Origin: Diplosphaera chodatii | Lineage: Eukaryota; Chlorophyta; Trebouxiophyceae; Prasiolales; Stichococcaceae | DNA length: 64,000 bases | Reading direction: 5' to 3' | NCBI GenBank assembly: GCA_032358165.1 | Contig: JAALGY010000017.1 | Location: forward strand, 806,001 to 870,000 | Shown: in pieces, positions 46,201-57,872 of the stretch | Layout of the letters: every line of letters starts with the position of its first letter | How positions within the stretch are numbered: position 1 is the stretch's first letter | Program-made: the position numbers and the translations under genes | Notes under the pieces: model-generated | What the model was told of the DNA's origin: nothing | Seen by the model: only the letters and a program-made list of their open reading frames with translations | Database searches by the model: none

Positions 46201-49200
46201 GCCGCAGCGGCTTGATGATCGCAAAGTAGTCGAAGGTGACCTTGCCGCCCAGCACCACCACCCAGAACAGCACATTCGCCACCCACTGCGCCTTGGACAC
46301 CTGCATCATGGCGCCACCGCAGCTGAAAACAGTCAACCTGCCAGAGAGAACGTCTGGGACAGTCTCTCAGCACTGGGCCACAGATGCAACGCGATCCGGG
46401 CTCCACCGTCATCGGGCCTATGCACCGCTGTCACTGGCAGTTGCTCATTGCGACGCACCAGTGCTCCTGACGTAATCAAAAGAACCATTGAGGGGCGGCT
46501 TGTCCGCAGCAGATATTGAAAAAAGCCCGGCCCCACCTTCATGCGCAGGGGAGCGAGGTATTCCCTGGCGCTGGGGTGCGCGCTGGCGGCGCCCAGGCGC
46601 CGAAACACCCAGGCGATCGCCCGGAACAGCCACCCTGGAGCGAGGCGCCGGTGCGCGAAGCGCTCGCAGCTGTCTGCCAGCTGGTGCCACGAGCTGACCG
46701 CGTACCTGTGCACGGTGCGTTGACAGTGATCATGTGAGTGCTGCCAATGACTGCACCAGCACATCACTGGTGCCAGAAGTGGCAACGTGTCGGGCCCCAA
46801 AAGGCTATACATACTTGCCTCTGCTGACTGCTGTATGTGTCAAGCGATGGGAGTTGGCCCTGCCTTGGGCAGAATCACGCACCCGAAGCGGCTGGAGATG
46901 ATCCCGTGGACCAGTATCACGCTGCCATATGCCCCGGCGCAGATGATCCACACCAGCCGGGTGCGGCCGATGATGTACCACACGAAGCAGAACCACAGGC
47001 CGCCGTTGATGGCGGCCCAGGTGGCCAGGCCCCAGATGTGGGTGCGCCACGCCGGGTTGCCCCACAGCCGCTGCCCCTTGCCTACAGGCATGGTTAGCGG
47101 GCACATTCAGTGTGCACAACCTGGCTGCGCTGATGGGTACATGGGCACACCCTTGATGTAGTTCAGAGGAGGCTTGCCGGCCATTGACGTGATGGTCATG
47201 AGGGATTTTGAGTTCCGAAAGGCGACAACAGCTGTGCTTGCTCAGCATCTCCTATAATGGGGACGCACCAAAGGAGCGCTGCGTCCAGAAGCCGGCGAAC
47301 TGGTCCAGCAGCGACAGGCCCGCGTGCGTCAGCAGCGTGATGGACGCCACAAACCTGGATGACAGCGCGCAGGTTGTGCAAGTCAGGAGTGGCAGCATGG
47401 CATGGGCAACACATAGCACGAGCATGCCAGACGCTACCGGCTGCAAGCCTGCAGCAGTGTCCACAACCGCAGCTGCAGGGTATGTAGATTGTTGATTTCG
47501 GAGTGGCCAGCGTTCACCCCCAGCGATCGTTCGCAGCATGGTGGTAGGTGCTACATGCACCAGATACTTGTGTTGCGTACCAGTTCCAGTCGCTCCAGGC
47601 AAGGCTCGCCAGCAGCTGGAACAGCAGGATGTGGAAGGCGATGACACGGAAGAACGACCTGTAGGGAGGACGTGATATGATGTCAACCCTGCCTAGGGTG
47701 AACCAGCCTCTCCACAGCCGATGTGGCAGTCGAACGTGGGACATCCTCAGTGCATGTGCTGTAGCCACAGTGGAGTGTGGGCAGTGAGTGCATTGCAGCA
47801 AGCTGCATGCCGTCTGGCACTGTGTACATCCAAAGGATTCGGCTAGATGCTGGACCCTTGGAGCACAGGCAGGCGGAGGGCATGCATACTTGTGCATGTC
47901 ACAAGGCCAAATGTTCTGGCCACATGTTCTGTTCACGTCCGAGTCGGTCTGAGCCGTACCTGTAGATCATGAGGAAGGAGCGGCACTCGATGAAGGTTTT
48001 GCCCAGCACGTGCTTGGACCACCAGTCGCGTGCAATCACAACGTCCCAATCCCGCGGATCCCTTGACAACGCCACATTGCCGTTGCTACCCCGATGGAAC
48101 AGCCGCCCCAGGCCTGCAGGTACAGTGGTGCGATGTCCATACTGATGTCAGGATGATGATCAAAGTTGACAGTGCACCTTTCGACAGAGACAGGTCAACA
48201 GGTGTACAATAAACAATTTTGCTCCAGAACTGTTGCCGCATGCAACTGAGGACCGTGACCAGGCTCCATCCGAAGTTATCAAGCCCAGACCTCAACAACT
48301 GTCAGAGTAGTCCACAGTACTACTCCACTGACAGAATCACAAACGCACTGTGGTGCTCTTGTGGCAGCTGCGCAGGGCCGCCCGGCAGCCCGATGGCCAG
48401 CAGCGCAGCGATGGGCTCCGTCTGAAAGGTGACCGCGTCTCCAGTGGGGTCCACACTGACGCCCAGCTTGTCCAGCGCCTGACAGGGTTGCAATGCATTG
48501 CTCACTTGCACATTGTATGTATGCCACATCATTTCACCTGCATATCTTGCTTCTCCGACATAGCTTGCGATGGGCATGCAAGCAACGCCTACGTGCAAAA
48601 CTCGACATGAGTTCGGATCTTATGACAACAGAAGCCGACATCCACAGCCGCACCAAGTGGACCACGTCGCGGCGGCAGAAGCACTCGTTGACGTCATCAT
48701 AGCCCAGGCGGCCCGCGATCTCAATGCCGCGGCCGCCATCCTTGTCCAGCGACTTGGCCAGGCACCGGAACAGCGGCGACACCACCTGCAGACTAGAAGC
48801 ACAGCATTGCCATGCTATAGACATGCAGTGGAGCGCCGCATGTCACACAAACGCTTGCAAAGAACGCGCAATCACATACACGTTGACAGTGCTGCGAAGA
48901 ATTGGCTTCTCAACAAGGGCTTGGTCGGCAAGCTTGCCTGCTCAAGGAAGCAGCCAGCATCGCCGAAGACCGCCATCTCGGTGAGCAGCTCCACATCGGG
49001 GCTGCCAGCTGGGAAGAAGTCCGCGGCCACCAGCTGCTGCCGCACGCTGTCCAGCTGTGCTATCAGCTCCCGCCGCTGCGTCAGCCAGCAATGTGCAAAC
49101 GTTGATTGTGCACAGCACTAGGTAGTGCCCGTCGAGTAACTGACCTCAAGCTGAGTGAGGCAGCAGCTGCTCCACGACAGCATATCAGAGGACAGGCATG

Positions 49201-51840
49201 GACAGCAACATCGCAGCCACCAGAGGAGCTGCCTCACCTCGTAGGCCGCGCCGGTTTGCGGAATCCCACAGTCATCCCGGATCGCACGGATGGCTGCCTG
49301 TGGACAGGCCAAGAGCTTCGTAATAGATAGCTGGAGCAGATGCACTTTGCCGTCTGCGTTTGGTGGCTGATGCTGACGGTTTGCTGACATTTGTGGTCCA
49401 GGCTGACCTTGAAGTCATTGCGCATGGTGACTCGGCGCTGTCCGATGCCTGCCATGTCTGGGTTCTCCAGTGCAGCCGCCGCCGACAGTGGGCTGTCTCG
49501 CGCCGGGCAGCATACCTGCAGGTGAGCAGTGCAGCTGCTGTAAGATTTGGTCTGCCATATGACAAGAGGATCTGCTGAGCGGTTCTGTGTGTAACACAGG
49601 TTCATACAGTCAAGATCTGTGCTTTGAGGGCATTGGTGAGTCCGAGCACTGACGAGTTTGATGACTGACCCAGTAATCCTGAACAGCATGCATGGTTTGC
49701 CACACAGACACATTCCATACCTGCGCCATCCTGTGGGGGCTGTTGCGCAGCACCCAGAACAGGAACCACAGGGCCTCGGGCAGGTGGCGCAGGTTGGCCG
49801 CCTCGCTGTACAGCAGGAAGTACAGCGCCAGCTCCTCCAGCTGCCACTCCCACATCTGCGCCGCCGGACGAAGCAAGGGTGATACTCCACACGGGTGCCA
49901 TGCTGTATGCCAGCAGCTCTGCGTCCTGGTACAACGTTGCGTCTGTCGCTGAAAGTTGCCTTAGCAAAAGATGTGCCCGCAGGGTAAAGCCTTCGTCCCT
50001 TTGCTGACATCAGCAAATGAATGGTTTCATATGACTCTGCTGCACACTGAATGCTGCCACATGTGGTGCTGCTAAGATTACCCAGCAGCAGTGGTTCTGC
50101 TTGCACGAAAGGCAAGGACAACCAGTGTCTGTCTGTCGACAAGCAATCCGAATGCAGGTGCTGAGAGGACTGTCTACTTCGAAGAGTGTGTCTCACCGGG
50201 GCGCGGGTGTTGGAGGTGAGGGAGCTGTACTGCACGCCTGGCACCCGTGCCGGCAGCCGCACATGCTCGCACCAATCCAGGTACGCCTCCATGACATTCC
50301 CGTGCAGCGCCTTGACGCACGCTGCAAACTTCTCGGTCTCCTTGCCTGGAGATAAAACGCAGATGCTTAGCGCTACAGCTGCTGGCTTATGTGCAGAGCT
50401 GCGCTTTGGTGCTATGACTCACAACCCTCCCTTCCTGTGTATGTTGGGCAGTTACTTTGGTTCGAAGAGGCAGATTGCAAAACGAAGGTGAACACCAGCA
50501 CCCGAATCATCGGCAAACTCCTGCACCTGGCGTTGGGTCACGCCGGAACATGTTGCGCACGAGCAGGTGGTGGAGGTGGTCCGACACCACAAAGATGGTT
50601 GCTGGCGACCATGCCTCGTCATCCTTGCCCTGCATCGCAGGTGGCAGTGTCCTTGGACAGGCTTGATTGACACACATACCAACACAGAAACATGTCACAG
50701 TATGGGTGTGTGCAAACTCTGCGCAGTGCATCAGGCACAACCAATATTCCGCAAAATTGGTCAGCAGCAGCAGATGCACATCACCACTACCTCGGTGGCC
50801 GGCACCACGTTGAAGGCCTGGAAGCCCAGGTGGCGCCCGAGGCGGTGCACCACCGTGTGGATGGCCGCCTCGAAGCTGGTGCTATTGGACGCGGCGCCAA
50901 ACAGCGTGCGCGCTGGCGCTGTTGGCCCAGGCGACCCCGCTGCACCATAGCAGGGGATGACACACCATTAGCTGCGCGCTTGCCAATGCAGCACTTGCCA
51001 CTTGCTAAAACACAGACATGCAGGACGATCCCATCGCACCCAGCATATTGGTTGTCTGAGCAAACAGCGCACCTGACATGTATGTGGGGCCTCCGTTTGC
51101 AGGCGGCGACGATGTTGTGGTTGGAATGCCCGCATACTCGAGGCCGCCTGAAGGCGCAGGCCGTGCAAAGGCCATCTGCTGATAGTCCTCCTGTAGCACC
51201 ATCCATGTGGCATGTCGTCATGCCACACGCTTGACACAACGCAGAGACGATGGTCTCATAACTGCACTGCAGCTGCGCTGCTGCATTGCCGCATCAGGAT
51301 ACCGACGAGGATGCTCACCTCGATGGACCCCCGGCGGGTGATCCTTGGCCGGCCATCAGGGCCCAGCTGCTGCTTTGGCTGCTGCGGCGGCGGCATGGCG
51401 GCCTCGACCGAGAAGGGGCTGTAGTTGCGGGCGGGGCTGGCTGCCTGCGGCTGAGCAGGGGATGCAGCAGCGTTGCCGGCAGATGCATAGTGGCTGCCGT
51501 CATCGCTGTACCCGGGCTGGAAGCTGGGCTGCGAGCTGTAGGGGCTTTCGTATTGGCCGCCGCCGTAGGTGTTGCTGCTGTAGGGATCGCTGTAGCCGCT
51601 GGGATTGTACGCTGCAGCTGCTGGGTCATACAGGGGGTCCCCAGCGAGGTACGGCGGCACCGTCACATTCGATGCTAATGGGCTGAAATCCGGATCGCGG
51701 GGGTCAATGGCCTCGTCCGACTGACGCAGCCCCTGCATGAGGGAGGCGCTGCCGGTGTCATGGCCGCCGCCATTGCCGCCGCCACCAGCTGCACCACCGC
51801 CACCGGGCTGCCAGGGCGGCGTCTGACCGTATCCTGCCAT
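34296..51840 (-). CDS. 1,3-beta-glucan (callose) synthase, GT48 family
   Basis: This membrane enzyme makes 1,3-beta-glucan from UDP-glucose. The start is the ATG at 51840 ([16 protein letters not shown]). The first exons close in phase: 51319-51840, 51073-51190, 50791-50939, 50527-50629, 50197-50345, 49721-49855, 49408-49515, 49238-49297, 48947-49075. About 54 exons are visible; I estimate 1,900-2,000 residues, normal for the family. Landmarks: Gly/Pro/Tyr-rich N terminus; FKS1 domain-1 motif [19 protein letters not shown] (49.76 kb); first membrane block (47.7-45.8 kb); [10 protein letters not shown] (42.5 kb), [18 protein letters not shown] (42.05 kb), [18 protein letters not shown] (41.68 kb), [10 protein letters not shown] (41.05 kb), [16 protein letters not shown] (40.5 kb), RGGVSKS (39.48 kb), [16 protein letters not shown] (39.22 kb), [15 protein letters not shown] (37.68 kb); then the second membrane block and a Gln/Gly-rich C terminus. 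Cytosolic GT48 residues appear intact. The stop at 34296-34298 is likely, not certain. Confidence 0.9.
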
Positions 51841-52620
51841 GGCGGCCGCTCCGCCAACCACGTCGCTAGCAACGCAGGCTGTGGTGACGCATGCTCAGAT
51901 ACTGGAAGCCTCTGCTGGTACAGCTGTTGGTCAGTACCTGCATGCGCAGATTTCAGTCCTGACCCTCCAGGGGGTGAATGCACCACGTTCAGCGTGCTGT
52001 CGCCTGAATCATTGCAAATCACAGCACCACAGTCTAAATGCGAAGCTACGAGCGGAGAGGCATCAGGATTCAAGATGGGTATTGGTGTTTTGTATAGATC
52101 TAAATCACAGGGTTGGCAAACCGCAAGATTCACGTGCACGACCCTGCAGAATCGTTTGATAAGCATGATATACGCGTAGACCTGTCCACGGCAAGAGCAC
52201 AGCAATGCAAAAGGAGGCACCTTGGAACAGGCAGTGTGGCTGACCACTTCGCAGGGCAGTCGATACTCCTCCTGCGCGGCCTTCGATCAGGTGTGCATCA
52301 TATAGAGGAAGCTGTTTGCGGACTGCAGGTGCAGAGCGCAGAGCCAGTCGCGTCGTGCCGGATCGTGCAAGGACCAGGCTGTCGGAGGAAGTGGTGCGAC
52401 AGGGAACACGGCCACTTCAATTGCTGCCACGGGCAACGACGCTGTGAACCAGGTTGTCACGGTGTCAAATAGGTGCGATGCTACACGCTGGTTATGAGCT
52501 GGGCGCAGCTGCGACGCCCGCGGCACTGTCATGCATGACGCTAGCAGGGCAGCACAGGGCGGCTGATGGCGTTTTGGGGAGGCTCCTGAGCGAAGCGGAG
52601 CTCACAGTTGCTATGCGCGC
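51841..52620. promoter_or_regulatory. Divergent promoter region
   Basis: 780 bp separate the starts of the glucan synthase (-) and the SET methyltransferase (+). No coding feature or specific control site is supported. If the downstream ATG at 52741 is the true start of the SET gene, the region is 120 bp longer. Confidence 0.45.
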
Positions 52621-55403
52621 ATGCTGTCGCTGCAGGGACGTGTCAGAGGCGAAGCTGACCGCCCTGGCAGTTGCAGCCCCAACCGTCCGACCTGTATGGC
52701 ACTTCCGTCAGCATGCTTGGGCGCTGCGCCCGCGGCAGTGATGGCCCTCAGTCAGAATCACTTGCACATTGTCAGGCCAGGCAGGTGCCAGGCAAGCGGT
52801 TCCAAGCGTGTATCACTGAACGGTGATGCATTCAACGGCCAACGTTGTGTTGTAGCACGGATCACTGGCAGCGTTTCTGATGACGGCATGCAGCATCAGC
52901 GGCTGTTGCACCAGTCCTCTCATGCCCACAGACCGAGCGTGTTGGCAGCAGCGACAGCTGCCGCAGAGGCGGAGGCACTCTTGCAGGAGACCACAGCAGC
53001 AGCTGGTCACATCGATCGTGAGGCCGCCGCCAATGCGCTGCTAGAGTTGCTTGCGCCCGATGCCGGGACGCCTCCGCCAGTTGCTGCAATGCAGTTGCCC
53101 AGCGGCGCCGGCGTCGGTCTGGTCGCCACCCAGGACGTGGGCCCGGGCGCACCTATCCTGACAGTGCCGTTCTCGCTGGTGTTGGAGACCACCGGCGATG
53201 AGGTGCGCCATTGCCAATGCGAACTTTGAACTGGCACCACCCACGTTGGCGAGTTGGTGGATTTGGACGTATACATACCTCGCGGACAACACCCTGATGG
53301 CCACGCTGTGCCACTTGCTATGCAGGCCGATGGAGCCGGCACGCCAGGCGAGCGTGAGCCCTGGAGCGCTGCGATGGCCCGCATGCTGCTGGACGCCGTG
53401 CCTGCAGCAGCTCCAGCATCCGAAGCAGCAGCACCGGACGCAGCCGCCAGCACGCAGCAGGACCCCCAGCAGGCAGCCCGGCGGCACTGGGCCGCAGCAC
53501 TGCCGGAGCGCGTGCCGCTCGCATTTGCGCATGCATCCGAAGCGCAGCTGCGGGGCATCGGCGACGAGGGGCTTGCGGACGAGGCGCTGGCTGTGCGTCA
53601 GCTGATGCTTGACAGCTATGAGGTGAGGATTCCTCACGGTCACAACAGAATGCATTTGCTCAGCTGTCCTCCTTGGGGCCCTGGCAGTGGTACGTTGCTG
53701 CGGACAGCTGAATGTCCGCGCTGCAGTACAGGCGTCAGCCGGTGCTCACAGCCTGGAGGCCTGGCGCTGGGCGTGGTCCTGCGTGCACAGCCGCAGCTTC
53801 AAGGATGGCGCGGGCGGCCACCTCATCGTGCCGGGCATCGACATGGCAAACCACGCATTCGTGCCCAGCGCCACTGTCAGGTTGGGACCTCTAGAACATA
53901 GCCTGCTGTGCACCATCTCTCGTCACTCAAAGGCATGTTGCGCCGCAGCACCATCAGCACCTTGCATCCTGTCCTGTTCGTGGATGGACAGGCTGAAACG
54001 GGGCCAAAGCACGACTGCATGGCACTGCAGACTCGTGCGCGATCCAGACCGCTGCCAGGGCTATGCAGCGATGGCGGATGTGTGCGACCCCGAGGTGCTG
54101 CAGCACGGGGAGGCGCGGGTGGAGCTGCTTGCTGGTGACGCCGGCGTCCGGTGAGTTTTGCGCTTTGCTGACAGTCACGCACGGGCTGATGCATGTGTGC
54201 CACACGTCACAGACCCATCAGTGCCAACCCTTCAAGCAGGGTACGGTGTGGCATCCAGGGCGTTGCAGCTCAACTAGTCAGTGTGCAAGGGACGTGCCAC
54301 TGCTTCACTTGTTGGTGGGTGCCAAGGCCTGCGCTCCGACCCTGAGCTGACCTTGCCTACTCTGTGCTATGCAGAGCGGGTGAGGAGGTTACAATCTCGT
54401 ACGGTCCCTGGTGAGTAGGCCTGCACAGCTGTGCTGCCACTAGCCTCACAAGCCGAGCCCTCTGCACTGCTGTGTCACTGTGTCACAGCCGCCGCATACC
54501 CTGGGCCATTGCCTGCGCAGGCCTGACGACGTGTACGCGCTGTTCTACGGCTTCCTGCCTGGCCAGCCAGCGCAGCCGGGGGGCGCCAGGTCCCCGGACC
54601 AGGAAGCGGCGGATGCAGTGGCGCAGCAGCAGCCGATCGGCAACCCCCACCAGAAGATCATGCTCTTTGGGGACGTGCGGCATCTTGCGGCTTTCGCGGT
54701 CGACCAGTTTGGTCCGCCGGATGCAGATGGCGCACAGCAACAGGCATGGGGGGCTGCCATCGCGGAGGAGGTCGTGACTGCAGTCGGCAGCAACTTTCAG
54801 AGGTGCTTGATGCAAACAGCAAGCAACTTCAGGGTTAGCGCAGGGTTTGCATGGCACATCAGGCTGCACTTCTTTGGCTCGAACTATTCCTGGTATTTGG
54901 GCAGACCGCTCGCATCGAAGACGTCATGGCAGGCAAGCCGTCCCCTGTTGGCCCCTCCTGCAGGCTGTTCATGACGCCTGTGGGCTTCGATGAGCGGCTG
55001 GCCATGGCAGCACAGCAGCTGCTGCGGACGCACGTGGTGCCGCTGGCCTGGCCGCCGGATGCGAGGGACGGCACAGCAGCACAGCAGGCGCTGCAGCCAA
55101 GTAGGTCGCATCTGCAAGGCCTATGGCACCTTGTGTTAGAAGTCTGATATTGGCCCACAGCCCCTTCTACTGCAATTGCTCAGCTGCTCGACATGCAGCC
55201 TGCCACAGTAAATGAATAGTGTGGCCCGTGCAGGTAACATTCTGGCGGTGCGCATCGCCCAGATACAGACGACACCAAACGAAGCGGCACATGAGAATCC
55301 TTTGGCAGAGGTGGTGCCAGACTATATGGAAGCGGTGCTGCAGTGTGCGACAGAGCGGAGACAACTGCTGGATGGGGCCCTGCAGGCGCTGTGGGGGATG
55401 TAA
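52621..55403 (+). CDS. SET-domain protein lysine methyltransferase, Rubisco LSMT-like
   Basis: Eight exons close in phase: 52621-53202, 53326-53622, 53732-53880, 54031-54150, 54375-54410, 54521-54802, 54844-55100 and 55234-55403 (630 residues from the first ATG; a second in-frame ATG lies at 52741). SET motifs run in order: GVGLVATQDVGPGAPILTVP, WRWAWSCVHSRSF, GGHLIVPGIDMANHAFVPSA and AGEEVTISYGPWPDDVYALF with FYGFLP. These are typical of the plant LSMT/SETD branch, which methylates non-histone proteins such as Rubisco large subunit or aldolase. The remaining C terminus fits the LSMT substrate-binding region, ending QLLDGALQALWGM. The N terminus is Ala-rich and may target the plastid (inference). 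The true substrate cannot be read from sequence. The family's NHS core is NHA here, a mild change. Confidence 0.85.
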
Positions 55404-55999
55404 GCCTGCTCCAGACACTACAGTGATTTGTTGCAGCTGGGGCGCCGGCTATGTTTCTGTGCGTGGGTTGTTTGGACCCATGATCAGCATGGGCAAACAC
55501 ATGAAAACAGAAATTGTCAAGTGGAAGTCGGGACAACAAGTTTGCATTCAGTGTTCTTCTGAAGCACTGCCATGAGAGTAACATTGCCAGCATCGCAATT
55601 CAGAAGCAGAATTGGACAGTCTTTGTGACGCAAGATAGAGCTGCCTGCTGATCAGTTGAGACAGCACCCTAAATAGCACGCTTATCAGCGAGTGTGTGGG
55701 CAGATGTTGATAGGCGGCTAGCCGCGGCAATGCTGCATGTCAGCGGAGTGCGTGCTGTTACTCTAAAGCGCCACGCCACATGCAGGAATTGCCTCTGTTG
55801 TCAAGTGTACACATATTTGTCTCCGTGATTGGTGAGCGAGCGACAACTTCATTGGTGATCAAGCTGCCACAACACTGTAACAGCACCCAAGGTCTGCATG
55901 TGCTACTAAACGTTCCATACTAGGCTTGCAGAAGATCGGCCGCGATCCCTCTGCTGGCGCCTGAGTTGCTCTGTTGGCGCTGGCGTTGCAGCTCGTGGC
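55404..55999. other. Convergent intergenic region
   Basis: It lies between the stops of the SET methyltransferase (+) and the RING-CH gene (-). A TGTAA occurs at 55876-55880, far for the plus-strand gene. Nothing coding is supported. Confidence 0.5.
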
Positions 56000-57465
56000 T
56001 CACGCAAGGGCAATCACCGGCTCGTTCTGGGCACCATCTAACAGCTCGCCGGCGGGCCGTGGAGCGGACATCATCGCCCCTTGCTGCAGCAGTGGAACAG
56101 TTTCCATGCCAGCACCAACGCTGACGCCATCCATGGCAGTCCCTTGAATTGGTAGCTGCAGCCCAAGGTTGGCAATGGCCGCCGCAGCCACAGGTGAGCT
56201 GGCGGCGGACGCTGTCGCTGGCTGCATGGTGGGCGTCAGGTCTGTCACAGCAGCATCCGCCGGCGGCAGCACAACCGGTGGCAGCGGCGCCGCTGCAACT
56301 CGTGCCGCAGCTTGCATCTGGGCGACAGCAGACGACAAGGCATTCAACATCGGCAATTTTATGCAGGCTGACTGATGCACTAGGGTTTGCAGGCATCCTG
56401 CATGCATAATGGGGAACTCTCTCCACCTGTGCAAGCAGCACGACAGTGTCGTACGTCTCCCAGCCCTCCAGGCCCACCTCACACCGCCGCCCTGCAGCGC
56501 AGGCCAAAACAGGTTCGTTGAGTGATGATACACGGTGTGCTCGATCTTGTTCGCGGCCTGAGACATGAGACTGCCACAATAACATTACTGAATGCACTTG
56601 CAACGCAACGCACCAGGCAGCGGGTTGGCTGGACTGGCCCCAGAAACCGGTGGCTCACATGACTGAAAGGATACAAACAGCTCTTCGTCGGGGTGGATGT
56701 TGTACTGCCTCCTCACAGCCTCCTGCACATCGGACAAAGATGTGCGGTGGTGCATGTTTAACGAGCTGCTGCACCCACTGATTGGACATTGGCACAAGAG
56801 TACGAGAGTGGAGGAGCGGCAGCTGCAGTGGATGCGTCACGATGGACCTCAAAGACATTGCAGTGTTCTTGGCACGGACCTGGAAGTCCTGCATGCCCCG
56901 CGGCCCTGGCTTCATGCTCACAAGTGCTGCGGATCGATTGCCGAACTCGACCTGCACGCACGCAATGTTGCAGTTCGTACGCACAAGTTCACATGGGTGC
57001 ATCTAAGAAATCAACCAATGGGTCCTTTGAGGGGAAGGATGCTGAGGTGTTCCAGCACCTTCACGGTTGGCTGAGCGCGGGGCAGGCGGCCGAATGTTGC
57101 CTCCCAAGACCCCTGGCCGCAAAAGCGGCATGCCGTGCTGGCGCTATGCAATGCAATCGATGCACGGATATCAGTACGCTCAAGTTGAGAACGGAAGATA
57201 GCCAAGTTTTGCAAGTTTTGTGTTGCCAGAATAGTAAACCAGCAGTGCAGACTCTCAAGCAAGCTGCCACAGGTGGGCACGCATGCACCCACCTGCGCTG
57301 CAGCTGTGACAGCTGCCACCGCATCTGGCAGGTTGCATGCGATTGACGCATGCTGCAGCTGCAGAACGTTTGCAATGAGTTTCCATTGCGACCCAGCCCA
57401 TCCAGGCAGATCCAGCACTCAACGCCGCAGCCTTTGCCATCACCGGGCTGTTCTGATTGTGACAT
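56000..57465 (-). CDS. RING-CH (C4HC3) zinc-finger protein, soluble, with unknown C-terminal domain
   Basis: Six exons close in phase: 57293-57465, 57059-57143, 56841-56951, 56659-56722, 56427-56491 and 56000-56317, giving 271 residues. The N terminus has CWIC, then CSC, SHATC with a following W, and, across the first intron, CRFC. That is the C4HC3 zinc pattern of MARCH-type E3 ubiquitin ligases. Unlike most MARCH proteins, no membrane span follows. Instead there is a region with VEFGNRSAALVSMKPGPRGM, YNIHPDEELFVSF and RRCEVGLEGWETYDTVVLLA, which I do not recognise, and an Ala/Pro-rich tail ending NEPVIALA. Ubiquitin ligase activity is inferred from the finger. A PHD-like reading is possible but fits the spacing less well. 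Confidence 0.7.
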
Positions 57466-57872
57466 ACTGACGACGGTGCAACGAACTCGCGTGTTCAAGT
57501 TGGTCCCAAGAAGTATTTGAAAGCTGCTAAACGTTATCGGTGGCCTGTTTCCCTCTGTCCCGTTTGCATGTTTGGCTGGTTGCCACTGCCTCGCTTCGTT
57601 TGCGCTTGCACAGGAGTGACTCTTGCCAAACGGCAGGTGCACGGGAGCTTGCAAGAGTACCGTGTTTCGTCACAGAGCAGGCAGTGACAGCGACGGCCCC
57701 GCCGAGGCAGTCGGGTTTCTCCATGCAGTGCGATCTTACAATGCGAGGTTGACAGCGGAGCGTCCAAGAGATCTCCACCCCCTGACAGACACCAACGAAC
57801 GGGAGCACCTTAAGTTTCTTTGTTGATTCTACTGTGGTTCATTCGGCCCTCCTTGACTGCTGTCGTGGCTCG
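57466..57872. other. Intergenic spacer
   Basis: 407 bp between the RING-CH start and the stop of the upstream minus-strand gene. It holds the RING-CH promoter and the 3' end of the neighbour. No other feature was seen. Confidence 0.5.
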
